64,000 bases of DNA from Bordetella genomosp. 7 (GCF_002261265.1 NZ_NEVK01000003.1:930001-994000); one strand, 5' to 3'. Counted from the stretch's first letter, positions 34,381 through 44,953 are shown. Notes: generated by a model not told the origin, from the letters alone. Numbers and translations are program-made.

Positions 34381-35508
34381 CTAGCCGCGCAGGCGCGCGC
34401 GGCGCTGTTGCACTGCCTGGGCCAGGTGGTCCAGGACGGGGGCGGTTTGCTGCCAGCCCAGGCAGGCATCGGTAATGGACACGCCATGGCGCAGGGGTAC
34501 ACCGGGTTTCAGGTCCTGGCGTCCGGCCTCGAGATGGCTTTCGATCATGACGCCGATGATGCGCGATTCGCCCTGGGCAAGCTGGCGGGCCACATCGTGC
34601 GCCACGTCGACCTGGCGCTCGTGGGCTTTGTTCGAGTTGGCGTGCGAACAGTCGATCATGACTTGTTCGCGCTGGCCGGCCGCTTTCAGGGCCGCGCAGC
34701 AGGCTTGCACGCTGTCGGCGTCGAAATTGGGCCCTTGCTTGCCGCCGCGCAGGATGACGTGCGTATCATCGTTGCCGCGCGTTTCGAAAATGGCGGCCAT
34801 GCCCATTTTGGTCATGCCCATGAACGCGTGGCGGGCCCGAGCCGCGACGATCGCGTCGGCCGCGACCTGGACGCCGCCGTCGGTGCCGTTCTTGAAGCCC
34901 AGCGGGCAGCTCAGCCCCGAGGCCAGCTGGCGATGGCTCGGGCTTTCGGTCGTACGGGCGCCGATTGCGCCCCATGCCACCAGATCGGCGATGTACTGCG
35001 GGCTGAGCAGATCCAGGAACTCGGTGCCCACGGGCAGGCCCAGCCCGCCGATTTCAAGCAGCAGTTCGCGGGCGCGGCGCAGCCCTTCGTTGATGCGAAA
35101 GCTGCCGTCCAGGCGCGGGTCGTTGATATAGCCTTTCCAGCCCACCGTGGTGCGCGGCTTTTCAAAGTACACCCGCATGACCACCAGCAGGTCGTCTTTA
35201 AGGGCGTCGGCCGCGGATTTCAGGCGGTTTGCGTATTCGATAGCCTGGGCATGATCGTGGATAGAACAGGGGCCTACTACCACCACCAGCCGGTCGTCGC
35301 GGCCGTGCAGCACGTCGGCAATGCCGGCGCGGGCGTGCTCGACCAGCGCCTGCGTGGCTTGCGGAATCGGCAGTTCGTCTTGCAGCAGGGCGGGCGAAAT
35401 CAACGGGCGTACCGCGCCGATGCGCACGTCGTCGATGCGCGTAGTGTCCTGGGTGGAGTCGGCGGTGCCGACTTCGCGGTCGTGGCGGGGGTCATCGATG
35501 CGGGTCAT
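34381..35508 (-). CDS. aroG: 3-deoxy-7-phosphoheptulonate (DAHP) synthase, type I
   Basis: The 375-residue enzyme is slightly longer than E. coli AroG (350) because of an N-terminal extension. Motifs include VVVVGPCSIHDHAQAIEYAN, RVYFEKPRTTVGWKGYINDP, GARTTESPSHRQLASGLSCP, ILRGGKQGPNF and MIDCSHANSNK. It condenses PEP with erythrose-4-phosphate, the first step of aromatic amino acid synthesis. AroF/AroG/AroH isozyme type and feedback specificity cannot be fixed from sequence by eye. Confidence 0.93.
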   Translation of the reverse strand: MTRIDDPRHDREVGTADSTQDTTRIDDVRIGAVRPLISPALLQDELPIPQATQALVEHARAGIADVLHGRDDRLVVVVGPCSIHDHAQAIEYANRLKSAADALKDDLLVVMRVYFEKPRTTVGWKGYINDPRLDGSFRINEGLRRARELLLEIGGLGLPVGTEFLDLLSPQYIADLVAWGAIGARTTESPSHRQLASGLSCPLGFKNGTDGGVQVAADAIVAARARHAFMGMTKMGMAAIFETRGNDDTHVILRGGKQGPNFDADSVQACCAALKAAGQREQVMIDCSHANSNKAHERQVDVAHDVARQLAQGESRIIGVMIESHLEAGRQDLKPGVPLRHGVSITDACLGWQQTAPVLDHLAQAVQQRRARLRG

Positions 35509-35582
35509 GGCAATCTCGGTATGGCGGAATTCAAAGCTGCCGCATTATCGCACCCTGGCGCGCCGACGCTCCGGGGCTACGG

Positions 35583-36215
35583 TCAACGACGCGCATCCAG
35601 GGCCATGTGCACGGCCAGCCCGGCCAGTACGGTGCCCATCAGCCAGCGCTGGATGGCCAGCCACAACGGCCGCGCGCCCAGAAAGCCGGCGATGGTTCCG
35701 GCGGCCAGGACGATCATGGCATTGACGGCCAGGCTGATCAGCACCTGCGTCATGCCGAGCGTCAACGATTGCAGCAGGATGCTGCCGTGGCCCGGCTGGA
35801 TGAACTGCGGCAGCAAAGACAAGTACAGGATGGCGATCTTGGGGTTGAGCAAGTTGGTGACCAGCCCCATGGCGAACAGCTGCCGGGAGCTGCTTTGCGG
35901 CAGCTGCCGCACCTGGAAGGGCGATCGCCCGCCCGGGCGCAACGTTTGCCATGCGAGATAGGCCAGATACAGGGCGCCGGCCAGGCGCAGGGCATCGTGC
36001 GCATAGGGCACTGCCATCAGCAGCGCGGTAATGCCCAGCACCGCGCATAACAGGTAGAAAACAAAACCCGCCGCCACGCCGCCCAGGGATACCAGTCCCG
36101 CGCGCGATCCTTGCGAGATCGAGCGCGAGATCAGGTAAACCATGTTGGGCCCGGGCGTGAGCACCATGCCGAGCGAGATAAGAGCGAATGCGGCCAGGTT
36201 GGAAAGCTCGGGCAT
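35583..36215 (-). CDS. LysE/RhtB-family amino acid exporter
   Basis: The protein has 210 residues and six hydrophobic helices, with the family start LGMVLTPGPNMVYLISRSIS and the central TNLLNPKIAILYLSLLPQFI. Members export amino acids such as threonine or homoserine lactone. It is transcribed on the same strand as DAHP synthase, downstream of glutathione reductase, with ~75 bp gaps, so it is probably a separate unit. Confidence 0.9.
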   Translation of the reverse strand: MPELSNLAAFALISLGMVLTPGPNMVYLISRSISQGSRAGLVSLGGVAAGFVFYLLCAVLGITALLMAVPYAHDALRLAGALYLAYLAWQTLRPGGRSPFQVRQLPQSSSRQLFAMGLVTNLLNPKIAILYLSLLPQFIQPGHGSILLQSLTLGMTQVLISLAVNAMIVLAAGTIAGFLGARPLWLAIQRWLMGTVLAGLAVHMALDARR

Positions 36216-36284
36216 GAAACACCTTGGGGCGAAAGTGAAGGGCGTGCCGCAAAGCGTACCGCGAATCTGTACCGTAACAGCCAG

Positions 36285-37643
36285 CTATTCGGCCACGGGC
36301 GTGCGCATCGTGACGAACTCTTCGGCGGCTGTCGGATGGATGCCGATGGTTTCGTCGAATACCTGCTTGGTGGCGCCGGCCTTCAACGCCACGGCCAGCC
36401 CTTGCACAATTTCGCCTGCGTCCGGGCCCACCATATGGCAACCCAGCACCCGGTCGGTGTCGGCATCCACCACCAGCTTCATCAGGGTTTTTTCCTGGTC
36501 GCCCGTCAAGGTCAGCTTCATGGGGCGGAACCGGCTTTCGTAGCGCTTGACGCGATGCCCCGCCGCCAGCGCCTGCTCGGTGGTCATTCCCACCGTGCCG
36601 ATATTGGGCAGGCTGAACACGGCGGTGGGAATCAGGTTGTAGTCGACCTTGCGGTACTCGCTGGGGCGGAACAGGCGTCGAGCGACGGCCATTCCCTCGG
36701 CCAGCGCTACCGGCGTAAGCGGCACGCGTCCGATGACATCGCCCACTGCGAGGATGGACGGCTCGCTGCTGCAATATTCATCGTCGACAGCGATGAATCC
36801 TTCGTCGTTGAGCTTGACGCCGGTGTTTTCCAGCCCCAGGTTGTCCAGCATGGGTCGACGCCCCGTTGCGTAGAACACGCAGTCGGTTTCGATGACCGCG
36901 CCGCCTTTCAGGGTGGCTGCCAGGCTGCCGTCGTCGCGCCGGTCGATGCGCGCCACGTCGGCGTTAAAGCGCAGGTCCAGCCCCTTTTTGACGAGCTCGT
37001 CGCGCAGATGGGTGCGGACACTGTCGTCGAATCCGCGCAGGAACAGGTCGCGCCGGTAGACCTGTACCGTCTGGGCGCCCATGCCATTGAAGATCGAGGC
37101 GAATTCAACCGCGATATAGCCGCCGCCCACCACCAGGACCCGGCGCGGCAGGCTTTTCAGATAGAAGGCTTCGTTCGAGGTGATGGCGTGCTCTTTGCCG
37201 GGGATGTCGGGCACCTGGGGCCAGCCGCCGGTGGCCACCAGGATATGCCGCGCCGTGTAGCGCTGCCCGTTGACCTCTACGGTATGCGGGTCGGCCAGGC
37301 GGGCGTGGCCTTCGTACAGCGTCACGCCGCTGCCTACCAGCAGGTTGCGGTAGATGCCGTTCAGGCGTTCGATTTCGCGGTTTTTGTTGGCGATCAGGGC
37401 GGGCCAGTCGAATCCGGGCGTGCCCACCGTCCAGCCGTAGCCGCCGGCATGTTCGAAGTCTTCGCGGTAATGCGCGCCGTACACCAGCAGCTTTTTGGGC
37501 ACGCAGCCCACATTGACGCATGTGCCGCCCAGATAGCGGCTTTCGGCCACGGCCACGCGCGCGCCGAATCCCGCGGCGAAGCGGGCCGCGCGCACGCCGC
37601 CCGAGCCGGCGCCAATTACAAAGAGATCAAAATCGAAAGCCAT
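36285..37643 (-). CDS. gor: Glutathione-disulfide reductase
   Basis: The 452-residue flavoprotein has [17 protein letters not shown] (FAD), redox-active [13 protein letters not shown], the NADPH-binding [17 protein letters not shown] and the C-terminal catalytic HPTAAEE. The residues after the second GxGxxA ([11 protein letters not shown]) fit NADPH use. It keeps glutathione reduced in the cytoplasm. The length and absence of a lipoyl domain exclude dihydrolipoamide dehydrogenase. Confidence 0.95.
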   Translation of the reverse strand: MAFDFDLFVIGAGSGGVRAARFAAGFGARVAVAESRYLGGTCVNVGCVPKKLLVYGAHYREDFEHAGGYGWTVGTPGFDWPALIANKNREIERLNGIYRNLLVGSGVTLYEGHARLADPHTVEVNGQRYTARHILVATGGWPQVPDIPGKEHAITSNEAFYLKSLPRRVLVVGGGYIAVEFASIFNGMGAQTVQVYRRDLFLRGFDDSVRTHLRDELVKKGLDLRFNADVARIDRRDDGSLAATLKGGAVIETDCVFYATGRRPMLDNLGLENTGVKLNDEGFIAVDDEYCSSEPSILAVGDVIGRVPLTPVALAEGMAVARRLFRPSEYRKVDYNLIPTAVFSLPNIGTVGMTTEQALAAGHRVKRYESRFRPMKLTLTGDQEKTLMKLVVDADTDRVLGCHMVGPDAGEIVQGLAVALKAGATKQVFDETIGIHPTAAEEFVTMRTPVAE

Positions 37644-37835
37644 TGTGTTCCTTCAGGGTACGGGGCCGGCTTGCGCGGCCCACACTATCTGACCAGACCC
37701 GTATTAAACCGCTAATCGGCCCTGCCCTGCAGGAGAGCGCGGCGGCTGGGCGCGCGCGGGGCGTATCGGATACATTCTGGGCATGGCCGGCTCGGACGCC
37801 GGCATTACACGGGGTATTCCCCGGTTTGGAAACGC

Positions 37836-38132
37836 ATGCAGACTGAAGACAGTTTTTTTGGCTCGGCCGGCGCGATGCTGGGCGAGGTCATCCGCGCCAT
37901 CGTGTCCGGACTGCGTTATGTGTTCGGCGGCCTGGGCTCTGCGCTGGGCGACTTTTTCGGGGGGCTGGCCAGCACGCTGGGGATGAGCCCGTCGATATTC
38001 AACTTTGCCTTGCTGGTATTGGGGCTGGTGCTGCTATGGGCCGCCGTCAAGGCGTTCATGCGCCGCGCCATCGTGGCCGGGATATTCTGGCTCGTGCTGG
38101 CGATGCTGCTGCTGGGCGGGCTGATCAGCTAG
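37836..38132 (+). CDS. Small integral membrane protein, unknown function
   Basis: The protein has 98 residues. A glycine-rich amphipathic first half (VIRAIVSGLRYVFGGLGSAL) leads to two helices, IFNFALLVLGLVLLWAAVKA and AGIFWLVLAMLLLGGLI. It starts at ATG 37836 after GGAAA. No family is recognised. It stands alone, divergent from gor. Confidence 0.7.
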   Translation: MQTEDSFFGSAGAMLGEVIRAIVSGLRYVFGGLGSALGDFFGGLASTLGMSPSIFNFALLVLGLVLLWAAVKAFMRRAIVAGIFWLVLAMLLLGGLIS

Positions 38133-38340
38133 CGGGGCGGCGGCGCCCATCCGCCATCGCCTGCTGCCGGCGCCGCAACGGTTGCCCTTGCAATGTATTG
38201 CGGCCTTCGGGCATGTCCAGCAGAATGTCGGGCAGCATCGCGGCGCCATGGCATTGCACCGTTGCGGAACTGTTCAGCATGCCACCGATCCGCTAGCGTA
38301 CGTATTGCCCGCAACCGGGCGTCACCCGAAAAGGACGCGC

Positions 38341-39051
38341 ATGACCACTGCTACGCCGCAACAGCCCGTAGGCCGGGCTCTGCCGGGCTGGGCCACCCGC
38401 CCGACACCGCCACGAGCGCCTATGTCGGGCGCCTATTGCCGGCTGGAGCCGCTCGACGCCGACCGGCATGGCAAGGACCTTTATGCCGCGTTCAGCCAGG
38501 CGCCGGACGGCAGCGACTGGACGTATACCTATGCCGGGCCGTTCGACGACGAGGCCGGCTACCTGGCATACGCGCGCGGCATACAGGGCCTGGACGATCC
38601 CCAGCACTATGCGGTCATCGACCTGGCGACAGGCCAGGCTACAGGCACGCTGGCGGCGATGCGCATCGATCCGGCCAACGGCGTGATCGAAGTGGGCAGC
38701 GTTTCGTATTCGCCGCTGCTCAAGCGCACACCCGCCGCCACCGAGGCGCAATACCTGCTGATGCGGCGCGCCTTTGATCAATTGGGCTACCGCCGCTATG
38801 AATGGAAGTGCGACAGCCTGAATGCGCCGTCGCGCGCGGCCGCATTGCGGCTGGGATTCCAGTTCGAAGGAATTTTCCGGCAGGCGGTGGTCTACAAGGG
38901 CCGCAACCGGGACACGGCGTGGTTCTCCATCATCGACAGCGAATGGCCGGCCGTGCGCGCCGGGCTCGAACAGTGGCTGGACCCGGGCAATTTCGATGCG
39001 CAGGGCAGGCAGCGGCGCCGGCTGGCCGACCTCATCGCCGCCGCGCGCTGA
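38341..39051 (+). CDS. GNAT acetyltransferase (RimJ/RimL type)
   Basis: The 236-residue protein has the RimJ/RimL arrangement: YCRLEPLDADRHGKDLYAAF, HYAVIDLATGQATGTLAAMR, EVGSVSYSPLLKRTPAATEA (acetyl-CoA region) and WKCDSLNAPSRAAALRLGFQ, FEGIFRQAVVYKGRNRDTAW. The group usually acetylates small amines or protein N-termini. ATG 38341 follows AAGGA. The gene ends just before a repeat array. Confidence 0.88.
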   Translation: MTTATPQQPVGRALPGWATRPTPPRAPMSGAYCRLEPLDADRHGKDLYAAFSQAPDGSDWTYTYAGPFDDEAGYLAYARGIQGLDDPQHYAVIDLATGQATGTLAAMRIDPANGVIEVGSVSYSPLLKRTPAATEAQYLLMRRAFDQLGYRRYEWKCDSLNAPSRAAALRLGFQFEGIFRQAVVYKGRNRDTAWFSIIDSEWPAVRAGLEQWLDPGNFDAQGRQRRRLADLIAAAR

Positions 39052-39073
39052 CGGCCCGGGTCACACACCCGTT

Positions 39074-39339
39074 GGTGTCTGACACCCTACGGGAGTCAGA
39101 CACCGATCTGCCGTGTGATGCCCCACGCGCCGCCCGGCACCGCCTGGCACCGACCGGTGTCTGACTCCCGTAGGGTGTCAGACACCTATCCCGCCCCTCC
39201 GATCCGCCGTACGCACTGCCCACGCACCGCCCGGTGTCTGACTCCCGAAGGGTGTCAGACACCAACCCCGCCCCCACGATCTGCCGTACGTACTGCCCAC
39301 GCATCGCGGGTGTCTGACTCCCGTAGGGTGTCAGACACC
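39074..39339. repeat. Four 31-bp hairpin repeats, GGTGTC-TGAC type
   Basis: Four copies of a 31-bp near-palindrome lie at 39074-39104, 39156-39186, 39233-39263 and 39309-39339. Copies 2-4 read GGTGTCTGACTCCC, a CGTA-like centre, then GGGTGTCAGACACC; copy 1 is inverted. Each copy can fold into a long hairpin. The 45-52-bp spacers are related but not identical (ATCTGCCGT/ACGCACTGCCCACGCA words recur). The array sits between the convergent GNAT and thioredoxin-like genes. Confidence 0.9.
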
Positions 39340-39379
39340 TATCTGTCTATCCCGCGAGGCTAGACAGACGATGTTCCTC

Positions 39380-39715
39380 TCATGGCAGTTCGGCCGGATA
39401 GCTGTCGAGCGCCAGCCCGATCTGCTGGCGCAGGTCCCATTGCGCCAGCGACGCGTTCACTGGCCCATAGAAAGCGCCGTCACGCACCAGGAACAACGCG
39501 GGCAGATGAAAGACTTCGTAGCGCGCCACCAGCCCGCCGTTGTCGCCCGCGTCGATCCAGCACAACCGTTCGACGGGCAGATCCAGCTGCGGCAACTGTT
39601 CGCGGGCCATCTTGCAGGCCCCGCACGTGCGGCTGTAGAAGGCCAGCAGCGAAAGGCCCGGCGCGTCGAGCAGATAGCGGTCGGCAGTGCTGTCGGTCAG
39701 TTCGATCTGCTGCAT
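39380..39715 (-). CDS. Thioredoxin-like protein with CGAC active site
   Basis: The 111-residue protein has a thioredoxin fold: LLAFYSRTCGACKMAREQLP at the active site, then CWIDAGDNGGLVARYEVFHL and the cis-Pro loop LPALFLVRDG. The CxxC dipeptide is Gly-Ala rather than the Gly-Pro of thioredoxin, which usually shifts redox potential. There is no signal peptide, so it is cytoplasmic. ATG 39715 is preferred over 39757. The substrate is unknown. Confidence 0.85.
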   Translation of the reverse strand: MQQIELTDSTADRYLLDAPGLSLLAFYSRTCGACKMAREQLPQLDLPVERLCWIDAGDNGGLVARYEVFHLPALFLVRDGAFYGPVNASLAQWDLRQQIGLALDSYPAELP

Positions 39716-39790
39716 GTGGCGGGCCCGGTAGGTGTTGGATTGAGGACGATAGCGCACGGCGCGCGCGGACTGCGCGCCGGCCGGGATGCT

Positions 39791-41059
39791 TCAGCGCCTG
39801 AGCGCGCGGTCCAGTTCCCGCACGGTTTCGTAGAGCACGCGCGTGCCGTCGAGCAACTGCGAGGGATCTATCCATTCTTCGGGGCAATGGCTGCGACCGC
39901 CCAGGCATGGGATGAACACCATGCCGATGGGCCCTGTGGGCGCCATATAGACCGCGTCGTGCCCCGCGCCGCTGGGCAGCCGCATCGAGGAGTAGCCCAG
40001 CCGGCCAGCGGCCGTCTCGATAGCCTGCATGACGTCGGAAGAGCAGGCGGTGGGATGGGCGCGGCTTACCGGCGCCATGGCGACATCGAGCTTCAGCGCG
40101 GCCATGTCATCGTTCAGGCCGGCCAGCAAGGTTTCGGGAAAACTGTCGAGTACATCGTCGCTGTCGCTGCGCACTTCCAGCATCAGTTCGGCGCGGCCGG
40201 GCACGGCATTGGCGGCGTTGGGCGTGATCTCGATGCGTCCGACCGTGGCAACGACGTAATGGGGATTGCCGCTGAGGCGGCTGGCCTGCCGGTGCGCCGC
40301 GTCGATCAGGCGCGCCGCGCCTACCAATGCGTCGCGACGGATATCCATGGGCGTGGTGCCGGCGTGGTCCGGCTGGCCCTGGACGGTGATGAGCACGCGG
40401 CGTATGCCCACGATGTGGGTCACCACGCCGATGGGCAACTGCCGGCTTTCCAGCACAGGGCCCTGCTCGATGTGCAGTTCAACGAACGCCGCGGTGTCGC
40501 CGGCCTGGCGCAACGGCGCCGTCAATGCGGAAGGGTCGCCGCCAATGCGGCGCAGGCCGTCGGCCAGCGTCTCGCCTTGCGGGTTGCGGGCCTGCAGCAT
40601 GGCGGCATCGAGTTGGCCGCACAAGGCCCGGCTGCCCACGCACGAAATGCCGTAGTCGCTGGGTTCCTCGGACAGAAAGTCGATGACCTCGAAGGGGTGG
40701 TCCAGTTCAATCTCGTTCTCGTGCAGCGTGCGCGCCACTTCAATGCCGGCAAGCACGCCAATGATGCCGTCGAAGCGGCCGCCGCTCATGACCGTATCGC
40801 AATGCGAACCGGTGACGATGGGTTTGCGCGTCGGGTCGCGCCCCGCGCGGCGCCCCACCAGGTTTCCGCCTGCGTCCAAGTGCACGTCCAGGCCGGCGTC
40901 GGCGAACTCTTGCGCCAGCCAGGTGCGTGCCTGTTCAAACAATGGTGTAAAGGCGCGCCGTGTCCAGGGCAGGTCGGGCAGGGTATAGCGGGAAAGTGTT
41001 TCGACGCGCGACCACAGGCGGTCGGCATTCAGCGGGGGAAAAGCGGGGGGCATAGACAT
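39791..41059 (-). CDS. Zn-dependent allantoate/N-carbamoyl amino acid hydrolase (M20 family)
   Basis: The 422-residue protein has the full family pattern: VTGSHCDTVMSGGRFDGIIG, FLSEEPSDYG, ELHIEQGPVLE and DHAGTTPMDIRRDALVGAAR, and near the C-terminus SGAGHDAVYMAPTGPIGMVF. These are the metal ligands and dimer-domain residues of allantoate amidohydrolase and L-carbamoylase. It is paralogous to the enzyme at the left edge, but here complete. It stands between a thioredoxin-like gene and a MATE pump, so the substrate is not shown by context. Confidence 0.92.
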   Translation of the reverse strand: MSMPPAFPPLNADRLWSRVETLSRYTLPDLPWTRRAFTPLFEQARTWLAQEFADAGLDVHLDAGGNLVGRRAGRDPTRKPIVTGSHCDTVMSGGRFDGIIGVLAGIEVARTLHENEIELDHPFEVIDFLSEEPSDYGISCVGSRALCGQLDAAMLQARNPQGETLADGLRRIGGDPSALTAPLRQAGDTAAFVELHIEQGPVLESRQLPIGVVTHIVGIRRVLITVQGQPDHAGTTPMDIRRDALVGAARLIDAAHRQASRLSGNPHYVVATVGRIEITPNAANAVPGRAELMLEVRSDSDDVLDSFPETLLAGLNDDMAALKLDVAMAPVSRAHPTACSSDVMQAIETAAGRLGYSSMRLPSGAGHDAVYMAPTGPIGMVFIPCLGGRSHCPEEWIDPSQLLDGTRVLYETVRELDRALRR

Positions 41060-41110
41060 CCTGGCAAACGAATTGGCGCGCCTTGTCTTCAGGTACGTGG
41101 CGCCGATCGA

Positions 41111-42532
41111 TTATGGCATGACGGCGCGCGCAGCCCTGGCCGCACACCCTTGCGCGGGGGCCAGCCCCAAGCGCTCGCGCCGCAGCCAGCGCCGCGTGAC
41201 CAGTACCGCCACCACGCCCAGGCCGATGGCCAGGCCGCTCCAGATACCTTCGCCGCGCCATCCGGCCCAGAACGCCAGGGCGGCGCCGGCGGGCAGGCCC
41301 AGGCCCCAATAGCCGATCGCGGCATAGATCATGGGCACGCGCGTGTCGTGCAGGCCGCGCAGCATGCCGGCCCCCATGACCTGGGCGCCGTCGACAATCT
41401 GGAAGATTGCGGCAACCGCCAGATATGAAGACGCCAGCGCCAGCAGGCCCGCGTTGGCGGGATCCTGCACATCGAAGAATGCGGCCAGCAGCCAGTGCGG
41501 CACGACAACCATCAATATTGCAGCAATTACCATGCTGCCCACGCCCAGCGCGTAGGCGGTCCAGCCTGCCCGGCGGATGGCGGCCGGGTCGCGCGCGCCG
41601 TAGGCCAGGCCCACGCGCACCGTGGCGGCCTGCGCAATTCCGTAGGGCACCATGAAGCTGATGCCGGCGATCTGGATGGCCACCGCATGAGCGGCCAGTT
41701 CGGCTTCGCCGAGCCAGCCCATGAGGAACGCAGCGGCGTTGAAGATCGTGACTTCGAACGCCGTGGCAGCCGCGATGGGCAGGCCCAGTTTCCACAAAGC
41801 GGCCAGGCGGTGCCAGTCTGGACGCCACAGACGCCCGAACAAGTGATAACGCCGGAAACGGCGGTCACACTGCACCACCACTGCCATGCCCGCGAACAAG
41901 AACAGGCTCGCCGTGGCGCTGGCGATGCCCGCGCCGATCAGGCCCATCTCCGGAAAGCCGAGTTTGCCGAACACCAGTGCCCAATCCGCTACCGCGTTGA
42001 AGACGATGCCCGCCAGCGCCACCCACAGGGCAGCGCGGGGCCGCTGCAGTGCGGCGACAAATGAACGCAGCACCAGGAACCCCAGGAATGGCGGCAGCCC
42101 CCATAGCAGCGCGCGCAAATACACCCCGGCCTCGGCCGCCAGCGCGGGCGGCTGCCGGATGGCCAGCAGTATGGCTTCGCCGTGCCATAGCGCAAGGCAG
42201 CCGGGCACCGAGATGATGACGGCGGACCACAGGCCTTGCGCCACCGTGCGGCGCACGTCGCGCACGGAATGGCGCCGCGCGCCCACTTCGCGCGCCACCA
42301 TGGGCGCCGTGGCGGTGACCAGTCCCAGCGAGAAAAATGCAATGGCGGCGTAAAGATTTGCACCCAAAGCGCTGGCGGCCAGGGCCTCTGATCCGAGCCG
42401 TCCGATGAAAATCACATCGGTGGTGGTCATGGCCATCTGGGCCAGGCTGGTCAGTACAAGGGGCAGGCTGAGTGCGAGCGTGGCGCGGATTTCGCGCGTC
42501 CACGACGATGCGGCGATGTGCGGGAACGGCAT
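41111..42532 (-). CDS. MATE-family efflux transporter (NorM type)
   Basis: The protein has 473 residues and twelve hydrophobic helices in two halves: [39 protein letters not shown] and, in the second half, [20 protein letters not shown] and [16 protein letters not shown]. NorM-type MATE pumps export drugs and cations in exchange for Na+ or H+. The gene starts divergently from pckG. Confidence 0.92.
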   Translation of the reverse strand: MPFPHIAASSWTREIRATLALSLPLVLTSLAQMAMTTTDVIFIGRLGSEALAASALGANLYAAIAFFSLGLVTATAPMVAREVGARRHSVRDVRRTVAQGLWSAVIISVPGCLALWHGEAILLAIRQPPALAAEAGVYLRALLWGLPPFLGFLVLRSFVAALQRPRAALWVALAGIVFNAVADWALVFGKLGFPEMGLIGAGIASATASLFLFAGMAVVVQCDRRFRRYHLFGRLWRPDWHRLAALWKLGLPIAAATAFEVTIFNAAAFLMGWLGEAELAAHAVAIQIAGISFMVPYGIAQAATVRVGLAYGARDPAAIRRAGWTAYALGVGSMVIAAILMVVVPHWLLAAFFDVQDPANAGLLALASSYLAVAAIFQIVDGAQVMGAGMLRGLHDTRVPMIYAAIGYWGLGLPAGAALAFWAGWRGEGIWSGLAIGLGVVAVLVTRRWLRRERLGLAPAQGCAARAARAVMP

Positions 42533-42751
42533 GTGTCAGTCAAAGCTTCAACGCCGAATGATACGCCGCGCGCGCATGGGGGTGCAGGCACAAACTGGAA
42601 AATTTTAGGGACGCAGTTGACATACGATGTTGCATTCATTGCGCCGCAATGTGGCAAGGGGCGCGTGCATGCAAGTAATATTGCGGCACTGCTTTACCTA
42701 TCGATGCGGGTCCTTGCGGGCCCGCATGGTCTTTTACAGGAGATGGGCCCG

Positions 42752-44608
42752 ATGAATAAACCGTTCGACGGCGGGATCGCTTCGCTCAATGTTCCCGCGT
42801 ACGTCAAGCACCAAGGGCTGATCGAGTGGGTCGCGAAGATCGCCGCGCTGACCAAACCCGATCACGTAGTCTGGTGCGACGGATCCCAGGAAGAATACGA
42901 CCGTCTGTGCGAACAGATGGTCCAGTCGGGCACGCTGCGTCGCCTGAACCCGGCCAAGCGCCCCAACTCCTATCTGGCTTGCTCCGACCCATCCGATGTG
43001 GCGCGCGTCGAAGACCGCACCTTCATCTGCTCCGCGCGCGCCGAAGATGCGGGCCCCACCAACAATTGGGCCGACCCCGCCGAAATGCGCGCCACGCTCG
43101 ACGGGCTGTTCGATGGCTCGATGCGGGGACGCACCATGTATGTGGTGCCTTTCTCGATGGGGCCGCTGGGCTCCGATATTGCGCATATCGGCGTCGAGCT
43201 GTCCGACAGCCCATATGTGGCGGTGAACATGCGCATCATGACCCGCATGGGCCGCGCGGTGTTCGACGTGCTGGGCGCCGAAGGCGAGTTCGTGCCGTGC
43301 GTGCACAGCGTGGGCAAGCCGCTGGCGCAGGGCGAGGCCGATGTGCCGTGGCCGTGCAACCCCACCAAGTACATTGTTCATTACCCCGAAACCCGCGAAA
43401 TCTGGAGCTTTGGCTCCGGTTATGGCGGCAACGCGCTGCTGGGCAAGAAGTGCTTTGCGCTGCGCATTGCGTCCACCATGGGACGCGACCAGGGCTGGCT
43501 GGCCGAGCACATGCTGATCCTGGGCGTGACCTCGCCCAAGGGTCGCAAGTACCACGTTGCCGCGGCGTTCCCGTCCGCCTGCGGCAAGACCAATTTCGCC
43601 ATGCTGATTCCGCCCCAAGGCATGGACGGCTGGAAGGTGACCACCATCGGCGATGACATCGCCTGGATCAAGCCCGACGCCGATGGCCGCCTGCGCGCCA
43701 TCAACCCCGAGGCGGGTTACTTTGGCGTGGCGCCGGGCACCAGCGAAAAAACCAACTTCAACGCCATGGCCACTCTCAAGGCCAATGTCATTTTCACCAA
43801 CGTGGCGCTCACCGATGACGGCGACGTATGGTGGGAAGGCATGACCGACACGCCGCCCGATCACCTGATCGATTGGCAAGGCCAGGACTGGACGCCGCAG
43901 ATCGCAAAGGAAACCGGCCGCAAGGCGGCGCATCCGAATGCGCGCTTCACCGCACCCGCGTCGCAATGCCCGTCCATCGATCCCGAATGGGAAAACCCCC
44001 AGGGCGTGGTCATCGACGCGTTCATCTTCGGCGGACGCCGTTCCACCACGGTGCCCCTGGTGACCGAGGCCCGCAACTGGGTGGAAGGCGTGTACATGGC
44101 CGCCACCATGGGTTCCGAAACCACGGCGGCGGCGGCTGGACAGCAGGGCGTGGTGCGCCGCGATCCGTTCGCCATGCTGCCGTTCTGCGGCTACAACATG
44201 AGCGACTATTTCGGTCATTGGCTGCAGCTTGGCAAGCGCCTGCAGGATGCGGGCGCCGTATTGCCGCGCATTTATTGCGTGAACTGGTTCCGCAAGGGGC
44301 CCGACGGCAAGTTCGTGTGGCCCGGGTTTGGCGAGAACATGCGCGTGCTGAAGTGGATGCTGGGCCGCATCGATGGAACCGCCGGAGGTGTCGAGCAGGT
44401 ATTCGGGGTGTCTCCGACCTACCAGGATATCGACTGGACTGGCCTGGAGTTCAGCCCGGACAACTTCGAGCAAGTGATCTCGGTGGACCCGGCTGCATGG
44501 CGCGAAGAACTGACGCTGCACGAAGGCCTGTTCAAGCAGCTGGCCAGCCGGCTGCCCGAGGAACTGCCCGAGGTAAAAGCCTCGATCCAAGACCGCCTGG
44601 CGGCCTGA
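42752..44608 (+). CDS. pckG: Phosphoenolpyruvate carboxykinase (GTP)
   Basis: The protein has 618 residues, the usual size of the GTP enzyme. Motifs: [46 protein letters not shown] (P-loop with reactive Cys), GDDIAWI and [14 protein letters not shown]. It converts oxaloacetate to PEP with GTP in gluconeogenesis. AGGAGA at 42738 suits ATG 42752; ATG 42743 is in frame but too near that site. The 219-bp region before it holds TTGACA at 42616 as a possible -35 element. Confidence 0.96.
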   Translation: MNKPFDGGIASLNVPAYVKHQGLIEWVAKIAALTKPDHVVWCDGSQEEYDRLCEQMVQSGTLRRLNPAKRPNSYLACSDPSDVARVEDRTFICSARAEDAGPTNNWADPAEMRATLDGLFDGSMRGRTMYVVPFSMGPLGSDIAHIGVELSDSPYVAVNMRIMTRMGRAVFDVLGAEGEFVPCVHSVGKPLAQGEADVPWPCNPTKYIVHYPETREIWSFGSGYGGNALLGKKCFALRIASTMGRDQGWLAEHMLILGVTSPKGRKYHVAAAFPSACGKTNFAMLIPPQGMDGWKVTTIGDDIAWIKPDADGRLRAINPEAGYFGVAPGTSEKTNFNAMATLKANVIFTNVALTDDGDVWWEGMTDTPPDHLIDWQGQDWTPQIAKETGRKAAHPNARFTAPASQCPSIDPEWENPQGVVIDAFIFGGRRSTTVPLVTEARNWVEGVYMAATMGSETTAAAAGQQGVVRRDPFAMLPFCGYNMSDYFGHWLQLGKRLQDAGAVLPRIYCVNWFRKGPDGKFVWPGFGENMRVLKWMLGRIDGTAGGVEQVFGVSPTYQDIDWTGLEFSPDNFEQVISVDPAAWREELTLHEGLFKQLASRLPEELPEVKASIQDRLAA

Positions 44609-44619
44609 ACTCGCACGCA

Positions 44620-44899
44620 GGTGTCAGGCACGCTGCGCGAGCCTGACACCAAAGAGGCTGCATCTGTGGCGGTGTGGTGTGCAGGCATGGCAATGATGTG
44701 CTGGTGTCAGGCACGCTGCGCGAGCCTGACACCAAAGAAACTGCATCTGCGGCGGTGTGGTGTGCAGGCATGGCAATGATGTGCAGGTGTCAGGCACGCT
44801 GCGCGAGCCTGACACTAAAGAAACTGCATCTGCGGCGGTGGTGTACGGGCGTGGCAGTGGTATATATGGGTGTCAGGCTCGCGCAGCGTGCCTGACACC
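44620..44899. repeat. Tandem ~83-bp repeat with GTGTCAGGC hairpins
   Basis: Three direct copies (44620-44650, 44703-44733, 44786-44816) of a 31-bp hairpin element, GGTGTCAGGCACGC plus GCGCGAGCCTGACACC, recur every 83 bp. The 52-bp spacers are nearly identical (CTGCATCTG, TGGTGTGCAGGCATGG words). A fourth element at 44869-44899 is inverted. Together they fill the gap after pckG. The GTGTCAG arm is shared with the repeats elsewhere in the window, but the centre is GC-rich and distinct. Confidence 0.92.
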
Positions 44900-44953
44900 T
44901 TTCATCCCGGCGCGCGGCGCCCGTGTTGCGCGCCCGCCATTGCGTACGATGCC

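Noticed and set aside
39074-39339. Second CRISPR-like array
   Set aside because: Only four copies, one inverted, spacers share words, no cas genes.
42743-42751. ATG at 42743 as the pckG start
   Set aside because: It is too close to the AGGAGA ribosome-binding site; ATG 42752 has proper spacing.
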